A model generated the notes under the pieces. The model worked only from the letters and a program-made list of their open reading frames with translations, searched no databases and was not told where the DNA came from. A stretch of 64,000 nucleotides of DNA from Zea mays (Eukaryota; Streptophyta; Magnoliopsida; Poales; Poaceae): NCBI RefSeq assembly GCF_902167145.1, contig NC_050098.1, positions 79,772,207 to 79,836,206 of the forward strand. The letters are read 5' to 3'. Below, piece after piece: positions 1-12,240 of this stretch. Made by a program: the position numbers and the translations under genes. How positions within the stretch are numbered: position 1 is the first letter of the stretch; each line of letters starts with the position of its first letter.

Positions 1-1449
1 ACTCCAATTGATAGGCTACGAGTCCACAATTTGCTTTGATCTCATAGGGCCCAATGTAGCGAGGAGCTAACTTGCCCTTGATTCCAAATCTCTGGACACC
101 CTTGGTGGGTGACACCTTAAGATAAACATGATCTCCCACTTCAAACTGTAGAGGCTTCCGCCTCTTATCATGATAGCTCTTCTGCCTGGCCTGAGCAGCT
201 TCTAGGTTCTTCTTAATGACTCTGACCTTTTCCTCTACTTCAAGTACCAAGTCGGGTCCAAATATTTCCCTCTCTCCTGCTTGAGACCAATTGAGCGGTG
301 TCCTACACCTTCTCCCATACAAGGCTTCAAAAGGTGCCATTTTTAGACTGGACTGGTAGATGTTATTATAGGAGAATTCTACCAAAGAAAGGCACTTGTC
401 CCAATTTTTACCATAGTGTAGCACACAGGCTCGCAACATGTCTTCGAGGATTTGATTTACTCTTTCTGTTTGGCCATCTGTCTGCGGATGATATGCAGAG
501 CTCCTTATTGCATGGGTCCCAAGTGATTCTTGTAGCTGCTCCCAAAAGCGTGCCACAAACAGTGCTCCTCTGTCAGATACAATGGTCTTTGGAATACCAT
601 GCAAACGCACTATTTGATCAACATAGATTTCTGCATATTTCTCTGTCTTGTGGATGGTATGCACTGGCAAGAAATGAGCGGTCTTGGTCAACCTATCCAC
701 AATAACCCAAATAGAATCATGGTGCCGGGAGGTATTGGGTAATCCCACGATGAAATCCATGCAAATGTCCTCCCATTTCCAAGATGGTATGGGAAGGGGT
801 TGCAAAGGGCATGCTACCTTCAAATGACTGGCCTTGATTCTCTGGCAGGTGTCACATTCGGATATATACTTGGCAATTTCCCTCTTCATTCTGGTCCACC
901 AGTATAAGGATCTGAGATCATGATACATCTTATTGCTGCCCGGGTGCATGGAGAATTTTGAAAGGTGAGTCTCATCCAATATCTTCTTTCTGAGCTCAGG
1001 GTCCTTGGGAACAACCAATCGATCTCCAAACCATAGGATTCCTTTGCTGTCATGTTGAAAGCATTTGTATTTTTCTGCTCTCTGCTTGATCATTTCCTTA
1101 ATTACCTGAACACCCTTGTCTTCAATCTGTGCCCTAACTATTTGCTCTTGTAATGTGGGCTCCACCGAGATATAATTTAAAGCACCTGAAGAAACAACTT
1201 CCAGGTTCAGTTTGCACAACTCATCACACAGGGTGGTGACTCTTGCATCCATGCTCATACAATTGCACTGGGCCTTTCTGCTCAAGGCATCCGCCACAAC
1301 ATTGGCTTTGTCAGGATGGTAATGCACCTCCAAATCATAGTCCTTGATTAGCTCTAACCATCTTCTCTGCCTCATATTTAGATCTGCCTGAGTGAAAATG
1401 TATTTGAGACTCTTATGATCAGTGTAAATGTTACAGTGAGCTCCCATAA
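1..1449 (-). pseudogene. Element A pol: RNase H end and integrase (runs off left edge)
   Basis: The minus strand is one uninterrupted frame from 1449 down to position 1, about 483 codons. It starts in the RNase H tail (TDHKSLKY, then [14 protein letters not shown]), then an integrase zinc-binding region (H...H...[10 protein letters not shown] near 830-960), then the catalytic core starting [15 protein letters not shown] near 760, with SDRGA and the [14 protein letters not shown] block near 470-590. It ends in the GPY/F-type region (RYIGPYE) at the edge. Integrase inserts the cDNA into chromosomal DNA. The chromodomain expected for this lineage would lie outside. This stretch is open, but the frame is cut upstream by a TAG at 1451-1453, so the polyprotein is dead. 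Confidence 0.88.
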
Positions 1450-1450
1450 A

Positions 1451-3341
1451 CTAATGTCTCCATATCTTGAGAGCATGAACCACAGCTGCTAACTCCAGAT
1501 CATGTGTGGGGTAGTTCTGCTCATGAGGTCTGAGTGCTCGGGAGGCATAAGCAATTACTCTGTTATCTTGCATTAAGACATATCCCAATCTCGTACCAGA
1601 AGCATCGCAATACACTTCAAAGGGCTTGGTGTTGTCAGGTTGAGCTAGCACTGGGGCTGTTGTCAAGTGCTGCCTTAGTGTATGAAATGCATCCTCACAC
1701 TTCTGGCTCCAATTATACTTGACTCCCTTCTTCAATAGTTCAGTCATTGGTTTGGCAATTCTGGAGAAATCCGGAATGAATCGTCGATAATACCCTGCCA
1801 ATCCCAGAAAACTCTGAATCTGTCTCACTGTGGTAGGAGGTTTCCAATCCATTACCTCTTGTACCTTCTCAGGATCAACTGATATCCCATCCTGAGAAAT
1901 TGTGTGACCCAAGAATTTAATTTCCTTCAGCTAGAATTCACATTTAGACAATTTGGCATACAACTGATGGTCATGCAGTCTCTGAAGTACGGTATGCAAA
2001 TGTTTAGTGTGCTCAGCTTCATTCTTTGAATAAACTAGAATATCATCAATGAAAACCACCACAAATTTGTCCAGCTCTGGCATGAATACTGAGTTCATCA
2101 GATACATGAAATAGGCCGGGGCATTGGTCAGCCCAAAAGATATCACCAAGAATTCGTAGAGCCCATATCTTGTGGAGAAAGCCGTTTTCAGAATATCACT
2201 GGCACGGATCTTGATCTGATGGTAGCCCGAGCGAAGGTCTATCTTGGAGAACACTTTGGCTCCCACCAACTGATCAAACAAAACATTAATGCGGGGCAGT
2301 GGGTATTTGTTCTTGATGGTCACCGCATTGAGAGGGCGGTAATCGACACACATTCTCAGACTTTCATCCTTCTTCTTTACAAACAAGGGTGGGCATCCCC
2401 AAGGTGAAGTACTTGGGCGAATGAACCCCTTGTCCAACAACTCTTGTAATTGCTTCTTCAATTCTGCCAATTCTACTGGAGGCATCCTATAGGGTCTCTT
2501 GGATGTAGGAGCAGTTCTGGGTTGCAATTCAATTGCGAACTCAATGTCTCTATCAGGTGGCATCCCTGGCAATTCATCCGGAAAAACATCTGGGTAGTCA
2601 CAGACCACTGTGATCCTTTCCACTGGGGACTCTATCATAACGAAGGCACAAGAACGTGTACAACCCTGGTCGGGCAAATATAATGTGGTTTCACCACAAG
2701 TCGGTGAGTGCACCTCAATGGCCCTAGCTGCAATATCCATCGTGGCCTGATGTTAGGTTAACTAGTCAGTTCCCAATATGATATCCACACTATCCAAACC
2801 CAAAATGAGGAGGTTGGTTTTGATTATCAAACTACCAAACTTTATAGGCACATTCTTGTTGATTTGGTACGTGGCAACCCTGCCTCCTGGTGTTGAAATT
2901 GTAATACCCCCATTGGTATGATGAAAAGATAACTGTCATTTGGCACTAAATTTGGCACTGATAAAACTATGTGATGCACCAGAATAAAAAAGAATGATAG
3001 CAGGATAATTCAAAACTGAAAAGATACCAGTCATGACGGGTGCTCCCTCTGGAATGTCAGCCATGATAGTGAAGTTCAATCTGCCTTTCCTCACTTGCAC
3101 CTTCTGTCTCTTGCCTTGATTCTGGTTGGCATTCTGCCTCTGCCTCTGCTGGTTCCTGGGGCAATTCTTTGCATAATGTCCAATGTTACCACAAGTGAAA
3201 CACCTGTTGTCATTGGCCTGACGGTACTGCTGCTGCTGTGGCTAATTGTTCCTCTGAACTGGAAACTGGGTGCGGTTGGGTGCCTGCTGCTGCTGCTGTG
3301 GGCGGATCACCCAACGTCCTTGTTGCTGCTGGGGTCCTCTG
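1451..3341 (-). pseudogene. Element A pol: zinc knuckle, protease, reverse transcriptase, RNase H
   Basis: Same frame as gag, read on the minus strand. An intact CCHC knuckle (CFTCGNIGHYAKNC) lies near 3160-3200, followed by protease at about 2990, RT about 2600-1930 with the catalytic FIDD near 2045, and RNase H from about 1700 ([21 protein letters not shown]). In-frame stops are at 3242, 2936, 2762, 2753, 1931 and 1451; I find no frameshift. The protease motif reads FYSGAS instead of the usual D-S/T-G, so the catalytic Asp is lost. Stops at 2762 and 1931 fall where family members have Trp. The enzymes would process Gag-Pol and copy genomic RNA in cytoplasmic particles. Confidence 0.88.
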
Positions 3342-3343
3342 TT

Positions 3344-4126
3344 CTAAGTATCAGACATGATCCTGAAGCGCTGTGGCTGAGCTGAGGGTCTTGCCACAGG
3401 GGTCTTCCTCTTCTTTTCTACCTGACGAGCTGTGATACAGTCCTCCTGAGAAATGGCCATGTTGACTAACTCATTATAGCTGTTGGCCCTGACTGTGTTG
3501 AGATGGTCACGAAGCTTAGTGCTGAGCCCCCTCCTGAACCTGTCCCTCTTCTTCTCGTCCGTGTCTGCGTGATATCCGGCATACTGGCACAGGTCATTGA
3601 AGGCCTGAGCATACTGTAACACTGTCCGATTCCCTTGAGTGAGTGCCAGAAACTCGTTGAGCTTGCGGTCCATAATGCCCGCTGGTATATGGTGCCCCCT
3701 GAAAGCTGCCTTGAACTCTCTCCATTCCACCTCTCGGTCATCTGGCTGCATAGCAAGAAAATGGTCCCACCATGTCCGCGCGGGTCCGCGAAGCTGCTGG
3801 GTGGCGAACCTGACCTTAGTCACCTTTGAACAAACTCCATGGAGTAGCGAGAATTTGGATTCCACTACTCTCAACCATACATCAGCATCAAGGGGGTCCT
3901 CTGCCCTGGTGAACAATGGTGGCTGGGTACTGAGGAACTCCTGATAGGTGGCTGCCGCGGGGTGACGCTGATGATCACCACCACCATAGTGCTGAGGTGG
4001 TGGCTGACGCTGAGCTAGCTATCTCAAGATTTCATTCTGCTGAGCCATCAACTCCTTTAGAGTAGGAGGCGGTGGCGGTGGTGGAGGAACGCGCTCATTT
4101 TGACCACGACGCGCTCTTCCCGCCAT
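3344..4126 (-). pseudogene. Element A gag (capsid) with two in-frame stops
   Basis: Starts at the ATG at 4126-4124 (MAGRARRGQNE), chosen because C has a homologous ATG at the same place. A Pro run is followed by a Gln-rich part and the capsid core (PLDADVWLRVVESKF ... GPARTWWDHF ... EFLALTQGN ... AQAFNDLCQYAGYH ... RFRRGLSTKLRDHL), then a basic stretch. Gag coats the RNA and forms the particle. TAG occurs at codon 36 (4019-4021) and at 3344-3346; at the latter site C keeps Gln. The frame continues straight into the zinc knuckle and pol, so gag and pol were one frame. The sequence just before the ATG is TTTTTCAG, which looks like a splice acceptor. Confidence 0.88.
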
Positions 4127-4421
4127 CTGAAAAATCATATATATATTTTCAATATCACAATTCTAAGGTTTACGGTTCCATCGCGGTGAAAGAGTCAAAA
4201 AGGGCGAAACCAATATATTTCTGCATAATTATAAAAGATTCCACATTGTCCAAACTTTTCCCCTTAAATTAAGATTGACAACATTCACCAACCATGCTTC
4301 CAAAAGAGTTTATCGCGATTACATCAATAGCCCAAAAGACTCAACTCTATCTAGCCTAGTACCCCAAAGGTGCAAAAGCTAAGCTAGCTTCGAGGAGATC
4401 TACCGTCACAGACTTCTAACT

Positions 4422-5303
4422 CTATCCTTGCGACCTAGTGAGCAACGAGGCAACACTCGACTCGGGGGAAGGTGGTCTCCCTGAGCCAGCAGTGTCCAAA
4501 CTGGAGGCAGGCTCCTCTCCTCCCTCGATGTCGACATCCTCGTTGGCCTCCATGTCTTGGATCTCCTGGTGGTGCATATCCAGGTGCTGGTTAGCCTCTG
4601 CAAGCTACTGCTGGGTGTTGATCAACTGATCCTCGAGAACCTCGATGGTGTTCTCCCTCGTTCCCACTAGTTCCTCAAGATCTTGGATCTCATTTGACAG
4701 TTGCTCCACCTGTAAGTCCTTTTCCACCATCTCAGTGGACAAGTCAACCACAAGTTCCTCTCTATTATCCAAGGTAATTTTGGTTGCCTCCAACAATGCC
4801 ATCAGATGGGACATTGCCTCTCCACGCATCACTTGCAGACAATACAGGGCATTCATGCACCACACCGTTAAGTGAGCAGTCTGACCTGGGTAGATAGCCC
4901 AGATGTCCTTGGCATGCTCCACTCGGTCCTTCCACATTGGTTCGTCCTCCTTTTCAGTGGGGAATAAGCCAATGGGGTGAGTGGACAGCTCCAAGGGGTG
5001 GAATCCGCAGAAAGTGGTCAATCTGTGAAGAGCGATCGCCTCGATAGTATCCTCAGCCCAGTATCCAAAAAATTCAGAGTCCAGCGAACGCCAGCCTGGC
5101 TGCAGGGGATGAGGCTCCAGGGTCATCCTCACCCTACAGCGGGGCACTCGGTGCTTCTCGAACTGCTGCACCGCGTACTGGGGAGGTGTCATGTAACCAG
5201 CTCCTTGAAGTACCTCCCATAAAATACGGGGGAAACCCTCTCGTGCAAGCCCGTCAGTGTGGGACTGTGCATTCCCTTCATCCGAGGATCCGTGAGAAGT
5301 CAT
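4422..5303 (-). pseudogene. Element A pre-gag ORF (unknown protein, dsRBD-like pattern plus coiled coil)
   Basis: A 294-codon frame from ATG 5303-5301 (MTSHGSSDEG) to TAG 4424-4422, with one internal TAG at 4607-4605. The start was chosen over an upstream in-frame Met because C's homologue begins MTSPT at the same place. Residues about 25-120 are strongly conserved with C (LWEVLQGAGY, HRVPRCRVRMTLE, EDTIEAIALHRLTTFCG) and have the helix, strands, helix spacing of a dsRNA-binding domain, which is my inference. Residues about 175-260 are heptad-rich with Glu, Leu and Val and look like a coiled coil, then comes an acidic and Ser/Pro-rich tail. It is not gag, protease or env by any motif I can see. 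Function unknown. Confidence 0.72.
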
Positions 5304-5707
5304 CTGTGTACGGTTAAGCGTAAGTAAAAGAAAAAGAATTATAAAAAGACAAGGGATCACAACTCAGCCTCTCTATGACTATGACAATGGTACTGGATAC
5401 CTAGTTTGCCATCATTTTGTATTAAAGTTCCTACCCAATTATCCATTAGTTTAATTAAGGATGCATGCATGCTCATCATGAACGACCTCACATCAACTTA
5501 GAGGGAATAGGGAAGAACTCACATCCCTTATAGCAGCCGGTAGGGCTTACGATATTAGCCACCAAGATACCCTCTATCTTCCCAAGGCTTCATGTCCTAG
5601 GTCTATCTTGATCGTCTTACGATCTATCCAACATTTGTTTCTACCAAGTTTTATTTTGAAAAAAAGGATGGTATTTATAGTTTATTGATTCCTCTGTGGT
5701 GGTATGA
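5304..5707 (-). other. Element A leader between primer site and pre-gag ORF
   Basis: About 400 bases without a convincing ORF. On the minus strand it ends in a pyrimidine-rich stretch and ACAG just before the pre-gag ATG. It probably holds the untranslated leader with packaging signals, but I can point to none. Confidence 0.5.
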
Positions 5708-5719
5708 GCTCCGATACCA
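5708..5719 (-). promoter_or_regulatory. Element A primer-binding site, tRNA-iMet type
   Basis: On the minus strand it reads TGGTATCGGAGC, two bases after the LTR end CCACA. It differs by one base from the perfect TGGTATCAGAGC of elements C and F. It would pair with the 3' end of initiator methionine tRNA to prime minus-strand DNA synthesis. Confidence 0.9.
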
Positions 5720-5721
5720 GC

Positions 5722-8700
5722 TGTGGCGGAACTGCCCGAATTATTCCAACTTAAGTGCCTAAGTCCCTCCTTAGAGGCTAGACCACACTTAAATGGGAAT
5801 AACCCGTCAATCCCTCGGATCTAGTCCGACGAGGCCACTGACAGGATCAAGTACCACAATCTCACTCGATGGTGAGTCACAGAGCAAATACAATAAAGCA
5901 TAAAACCATACATTAAGGAGTATTAAACTTATTACATGATCATCGGAGTCTTAGCAAAAGTAGTCATCATTGTTCGAAGTGCAGTGGAATAAAACTAACG
6001 ATAAATAAATAGAGAGATGGGGAAGCCTGTCCCATCACTCCTCATGCTCCTCCTCGGCCGAGGCAAGATCCCACTCAACAGTCCAACCCGGTGGCAAGAT
6101 GGACGGCCAAGTCACTCCAGCAACCATGTCCTCCAGAGAACCTGTAAAATTATGCCACAAACAAGGCTGAGTATACTAAATACTCAGCTAGACTTCCCCG
6201 GTGTGAGGAGTCTACTCCTCTACCTCTAGACATGCAGCTGTTTGGCTGAGGGGTTTGGTTGCCAAAAGCACTAGCTGAGTTTATAAATCAAGTTTTAGCT
6301 TTGTCAAGTTTTAGTGTGACTCTCTTAAGACTAAATGTGTACTATCTACTCATTCATGGTATCAAGCACATTTATCAATCAGCATCTTTTGCCACATCAT
6401 CACATTTCCACTTGTTACTCAATGCAGTACAATGGATCGAGCAGTCTCATTAGCTACGAGAAGCAGACAATTCGAATCGATTTTTTATCCTTGCAAGGTA
6501 AACCTAAACACACGACGTGGCGAGGCACTCCATCCCCACACACATCAACCGTCCCCATCGATTACCTGGCAACAGATAAGGGCTCACCGCCTTGGCGTAC
6601 AATGCCTCACTGACCCCGACTGCCGTCGTGCAGTGACCGCACTTGTACCCACCATAACCGGAATAGGAGACCTCGTCTCAGGTCGCGTGAGGGGATATGT
6701 CTGCGGGCAAGTTCAATCAGATACTAGGCTTACCGATTTACCATATTTCTTGGCATATGTTTAGTACATTCAAACGCTTGACACAGGTATCCGCACGTTA
6801 ATCCTTATTCCCATTTCATCTCGTAGACCACGCATCCCCATTGATCCGTGTCCACAGACCCATTTATCAATATGATATGAAAGTGGGTACAATCAATGTC
6901 CTGACCTCGCGCGAGTGCTAGAAAAATCACTCGACTTCTACCGAGATCCTCATTAATAAAGCAGCTACTCGACCTAGCATACTAGTATTCATCTCAATAG
7001 GATTCCTGAGATCATGCAACTAGGGTTTCAATCAACTCCTACACTTAAGTGCACAATACAAGCCTACAAACATTAGGTAAAGTAAAATATCATATAGAAC
7101 AGGTTATGCATAAAACCGGGGCTTGCCTTCCAAAGCTGGGGCAGGCAGATCCTCTAGGGCAGGCTCTGGTGCTGGATCTGGGGCTACCTCCTGAGCAGCT
7201 CCTTGCTCCGGCACGAGGACGTACTCTCCGTCAGCGAGGTTGTAATCTATCGAATGCAATGAATAAGAATATGCATGCCATGACTATGCATGATTTAGTA
7301 AACATTATGCTAAGTGAAAGAAAACTAAGTTAGTTTAGTAACTTAGGGTTTCTTGGTCATACGTGGCTCTTAGTGGTGTATGCTTATCAATTTAGGTTTG
7401 GGTTTTGTTAGGGATAAGCATAGTGGACTGTATTTCCCTTAGATATTTTAGTGGGCAATAAAAGGGGTTTTGCTGGTTGGGTTAGGGTGACATTAATCTC
7501 CATTATTAATTTCCCTTTTCTTTTTCTATATATAAATTCTAGTGTGGGTTTGAACTACAACAGTGATTCAACTTTCTCCAAAAAATTCTGTAAAAATTAC
7601 AGTGGGTTACTAGTTGTCACTATAATCTGTCCTACAAATTTGAGGTGGATAGTGATTCAGATACTACTTGTGCAAAATTAACAAGGATAAGTTTTAAAAG
7701 GGCACTTTACACTATAGCTGTGATTTAATTGAGGTTTCTGTACCAAATTGTATTTTTGTCCAAATACCTAGGTGATATTAGGCCTCTGTGTTAAAAATCA
7801 CAGAAGAAGGCCTACTGGATATTTAGTTGTGGATTTCTAAAGTTTTATGTCAAAAAGGCACTTACTACTATCTTGTTATTTGAGAAATATCAAACAACGG
7901 ATTTCATATTTTTCCTATGTTCTTAATAACAAAACATTGGGTATCCTAAGGGTCGGGGTGTTTTCTCCTTGGGGTTGTTTTTCTAGGGTTTTTCTAAGTT
8001 TTCCTTGTTTTCTTAAAATAAAAGGTATCCCATTTATTTTGTACTAAACAAGGGTATAATAAATTTTTCTAGTGAACTATACTGAATAAGTAAACTAACA
8101 AAAATGTGGGTGCTCCCTGGTTCTTTATTTAAATTACTTTTAATATTTTATCTAACTTTTGGCTCAAAATGATTTAAATGGTAAACTCTACCTTAACTTG
8201 GTGTACAGAGGGGTTTATTATTTTTGTACATGTTAGGAAGTGATCAAGTTCTTCCTTGATTTTTCTTAACCTCAGTCTAACAGTGTAACTATTTTTCCTT
8301 CTATTATTTAGATTTTTTGGCCAAATCAATATTTAAATCCAAACCTTAAATTCTTTTGCAATACTAAGGGGGTTTTGTATTTTTCCTAAGTAGTTCACAT
8401 TATTTAGAATCAGGCAAAATTTGTTTGACCAAGTTTGGTTGAATAAAACTGAAGTTATGAATTTTACAAGCTCTGTTTGCATTTAAATTAGAAATATTAA
8501 AAAGGTTTCCTGGAAAACCAGTTTACACCGAGGACCCTGGGTTCATTCTAAATCAATCCACTCATTTCTACCCCTACGCCACTATTCCCCTGAGTCACTG
8601 ACAGTTCAAAAACCCCCCTGACTTCTATTTCTTCTTCCCCGAGGTCCCTCCCCCTATGCAAACAGTACCCGCGGGAAAGAAAAGGGCGGCGTGGCTTATC

Positions 8701-10089
8701 GGCGGTGAGAGAGGTCCGGCGAGGGGCAGGGTTGGGTTCTGGAGGTCCTGGCGGTCACAGCGGTGTACGGCTCGACCGCGGTGGTGGCCGGAATCGGCCG
8801 GTCCACGTGGACAGGCGGGTGATCTCGTCGGCGGCGGGTGTTCCGGCTGAACCACGGCGATCTAGTTCAATTAAACGGCATGATGAGCTCCACGGGATGA
8901 CTTAGAGGCTATGTGCGCAAGGAATCGAAGAATGGGGCAGAGATTTACCCGGTCTACGTTCACCGGCGATCGGGTGAAATCCGGCGATCGTGGACTGACT
9001 TCTCCAGCGAAGCAAAGTCCGATTCCTTGCTTGGGGAGCTTCACCGAGGCATGCACGGTCTCTTCCGAGGGTCGGGCATGGCTGGGAAGGGCTCTGTTGG
9101 CCGGTCTACGGTGGCAGGGGCTCGGGTGGCCGCGGGCATGCCGTGCGCGAGGCAAACGCCGGTGGTTTCGGGCTCCAGTGAGGTCGAGCGTGCGCAGAGG
9201 AGTACGGTCGACGCCTAAGGGGGCTTTATAGGCGCGGGCGCGAGCAGGGGACACGGGCATGGCTCAGCGAGGCGCGGGGCGCGCGGGGTCGGGCGCGGGC
9301 GTGCTCTGGCGCGCTCAGAGCGCGTCGAACACGTGGAAGTGTTCTTCTGCCCGTGTTCAACAGCTCGCCGAGATCACTAGCGTGCGAATCTTGGCAAAAA
9401 TCCGGCGCAGGCCTCTTCCTGGCACCTAGGGCTGTCTCTTATGTGTGAGTCCCCATGGCAGATATGCCCTAGGTAGGGAGATATGCGGACGCCAAATCTG
9501 GCTTGTCCCTCTGCCCACCTCGCTACAAAAGCCATGCCAAATCATGTCAAACGTCTAGGGCTCGTTTTCAACTTTTTCCAGTGGGTGCCTTAGGTGGTAT
9601 GCCACATTTTTGGTATACAACTTAGGTGGTTTTGGTGCCATCTACTAAGTGAACACGGTTGATCTTTAGATTACGTGTAGAATTTGACTTAGAGAGAATT
9701 AGAGAGCTCTAGCTCTCTCTCCACTTAAGGAATGGATTTGGGTTTCTTTAAGGGATCTTTTTGCAATGTTTCCTCTCTGTATTTTGTAGATTAATATGTT
9801 ACTTAAACTTTGGCCAAAGGTTAAATCATGATTTGCACATTTGTTTAACCTTTCCCCCTTCAACCAAGGTTTTAGAAGTTAAGGGCTCAAGAGGGGTCTA
9901 GGGTTTAATCCTCTTTTGCCCAAGGTGATAATTGTACAAAGGCTTGGGTAATGCTTTTGGTCATTCACACTCTTGGTTAAAACATGGTCCCCAAGGTTTT
10001 TATGCTCTTCTTCTCAAGTTTCTTCCACATGTGATCACAGTCATTAGTGCAAGATGTGCCATGGCCATGGTAACACCTGGGGTGTTACA
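5722..10089 (-). repeat. Element A 5' LTR, 4.37 kb
   Basis: On the minus strand it starts TGTAACACCCC at 10089 and ends TTCCGCCACA at 5722, matching the termini and length of C's 5' LTR (4.54 kb). It has an AT-rich body (about 5900-8600) and a GC-rich block (about 8620-9340). The right end abuts B's LTR, and the five bases after it (ATTTT, 10090-10094) are the predicted target-site duplication. Small ORFs inside it are not conserved as protein and I do not call them genes. Confidence 0.88.
9224..9230 (-). promoter_or_regulatory. Candidate TATA box of element A LTR
   Basis: TATAAAG on the minus strand inside the GC-rich block, read toward gag-pol. The matching place in both LTRs of C reads TTTAAGA, so C's copy seems weakened. 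The start site is not known. Confidence 0.5.
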
Positions 10090-12240
10090 ATTTTTGAGTT
10101 TGAAAATCACGTGTATAATGAATGATTAATTTCATATGTATGTGATGATCTATTTTAATTAGTGTATGCTACATTTCACATTTGTGTATCTTAATTTGGT
10201 TATGTCTGTTGAGAATTAACTTAAATATTACTAGAGTGAAGGATTAAGGTATAGGTACGTAGGCCACACACTTGTAACAAAAATTCTAGTGAATAATCCT
10301 ACGGTTATCTTTGCTCATAAACTTTAGATTTTTTTAGTCAAGCTACATGTGTTCATATGTTCATAAGCATATTTCTTATTTACTAGCAAATAATAGAGTT
10401 TCTATTAACATTGAAATAATATAGATTGTGACCATGTCCACCATAATCTAAATAGTATAGTTAAAATTGGTTCTCTTAAATATTAAGGTTATGTGATTTT
10501 TAAATAATATTGTAACGTCGGCTATAATTTCCTTTTAGAAAGAAGGAAATAAAAATAAACCCCCATACTATCTGGTAGAAATAATTGATTAGCTAATTAA
10601 ACTAAATCCATAGAGTTTGGTTTAGCGCTATATCGATAGTAATGAATTTGTATAGTACACACTTCCATAGTCAAATTTGCCACATAGATCTCTCCAGTGA
10701 ATTATGCAAGCAAAATAAATAGTATGTCGTAGCAAATATGATGATCGTTGATGTGCTTTATTTTATATTATAGTTACAAATTAAGTTTTCTTTTTGGAAT
10801 GTTTTCTTTTACAAGTATAATTTGTAAAACGTATGTTTCATTGTTTGTTGATTGGTGTATGTTTATGTAATGGTGCGTGTTTATTTATTGGTGAATGATC
10901 TTTTTTGTATGTACGATATGTGAATCGATATTAGAAGCTGACTGTGTGGTAGAGGATCTGAATCTGTTTGAGAACGACCCGCAGGAAACTTTTGAGCAAG
11001 GCAAGTGGATTCTCCCTCTGCATATTATTTTTGTACCCACTCATTGCATATAATAATGTTTACTTTTTGATATACTGCATAATTTGATGGGTTTTACCTA
11101 ATTAAGGATTTCCTAGATTTACCAACTGTATTCCTTGTTTAACCTGGGAAATTGTTAAGCTTTGCAAATTTATGCTACCGCCCAACTTAATGATCTTAAT
11201 GTCACTCATGAATTGATATTAATGTTCCAAATTGGCAATTATGACATTAACCCGATGGTTAAAACAATATTACTTCTTTTTAATTGGAACATGGAGTGAC
11301 CACCCAGGATAACAGTGCAACCACGAGTGCTATCATGGCTCTGGCTTTGGTAATTAGCTTTATATGCTTAGTGCCTGGCAACCTTACCTGAAATATGGGC
11401 AAGAGGGGGAGCGGTAGGTGCTGGCAGCCCACGTTAACATGGGCACGTATTCTTGGCTAAGGTACCTCACCCAGGGGGCCACCACCATCGTCTTTAGAAA
11501 CCTTAGCGGGTTGCTTCGTATTAAGTGTATTTTGTGAAAGCCTCATAATGGATCCTAGCTATTCACCTCGGCAGTGTTTAAGGGTCCGATCAACCCGGGC
11601 TAGATGGGATACATGGCTTGTGGGTAAAGTTGTACCACCTCTGCAGAGTGTAAAACTGATATATCAGCCGTGCTCCCGGTTATGAGCGACCTGGACTCCT
11701 CACATGATAATTGAACTTGAAGATGGAATTAAATTGAGATCCGATGATCTGCCAATAATTTGCTTAAGTGGTTTCACTTAAGTGTTTTTGTTATATTCAT
11801 ATTCCTTTTGTTTAAATGGGATATTTGGGATTCACACTTATTAGTAAGACATGTGTTGTTAATAAAATGTTGACCAACTAAAATGCTTACTGCTCAACCT
11901 TAGCCTCACCTTGTGTTGTTAATATACCTACATTATTTTCCCCCACTTGCTGAGCCCCGACCATAAGTGAGCTCACCCTTGCTAATATTTTAATCAGAGG
12001 GTGATGCTGGAGACATTGATGGAGATTTTATCAACGATGAATTCTAAGTCTAACGATGCGTCGGTCATCTTCCTGTGGGAGATTGCCCCTGTTATCTAAA
12101 TTTCGCTTTACTTTGATGTGATACTTGTTAAAGATACAATGATGTAGATGATGTAATAAAGTATTATACTCTCTCTTTACGCCTTTATTGCATTGTCTTT
12201 TGATATATTACACTTGTGACGTCAACATATGTGTGGAAAT
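10090..12240 (+). repeat. Element B 5' LTR, truncated at both ends
   Basis: Matches 18650-20729 of the 3' LTR at high identity. It lacks the first part because of A, and its last 57 bases (equivalent of 20730-20786) are gone: sequence jumps after GTGGAAATG straight into coding sequence, so the primer site and leader are deleted too. About 70 bases near 10139-10210 are absent from the 3' copy. Confidence 0.9.

Larger units (their letters stand above)
1..10089 (-). mobile_element. Element A: Ty3/gypsy chromovirus (Tekay/Del-like), 3' end outside window
   Basis: On the minus strand the order is 5' LTR (10089-5722), primer site, leader, an extra ORF, gag, protease, RT, RNase H and integrase, running off the left edge before the chromodomain and 3' LTR. 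Protein order, integrase after RNase H, and initiator-Met primer site place it in Ty3/gypsy. Its LTR and proteins match element C, so A and C are one family. Its right terminus (GGTGTTACA on the plus strand) abuts LTR sequence of element B, and the missing left part of B's LTR is expected beyond position 1. A therefore sits inside B. Confidence 0.9.

Noticed and set aside
298..705. 135-codon plus-strand ORF
   Set aside because: It lies antisense to the open integrase frame of A; the minus-strand reading has clear integrase motifs. The same shadow recurs at 16726-16932 and 56275-56682 over other integrase cores.
8625..9260. Possible host gene or exon in the GC-rich part of A's LTR
   Set aside because: The homologous blocks in C's LTRs do not keep the reading frames, and the block is a normal part of the LTR in this family.
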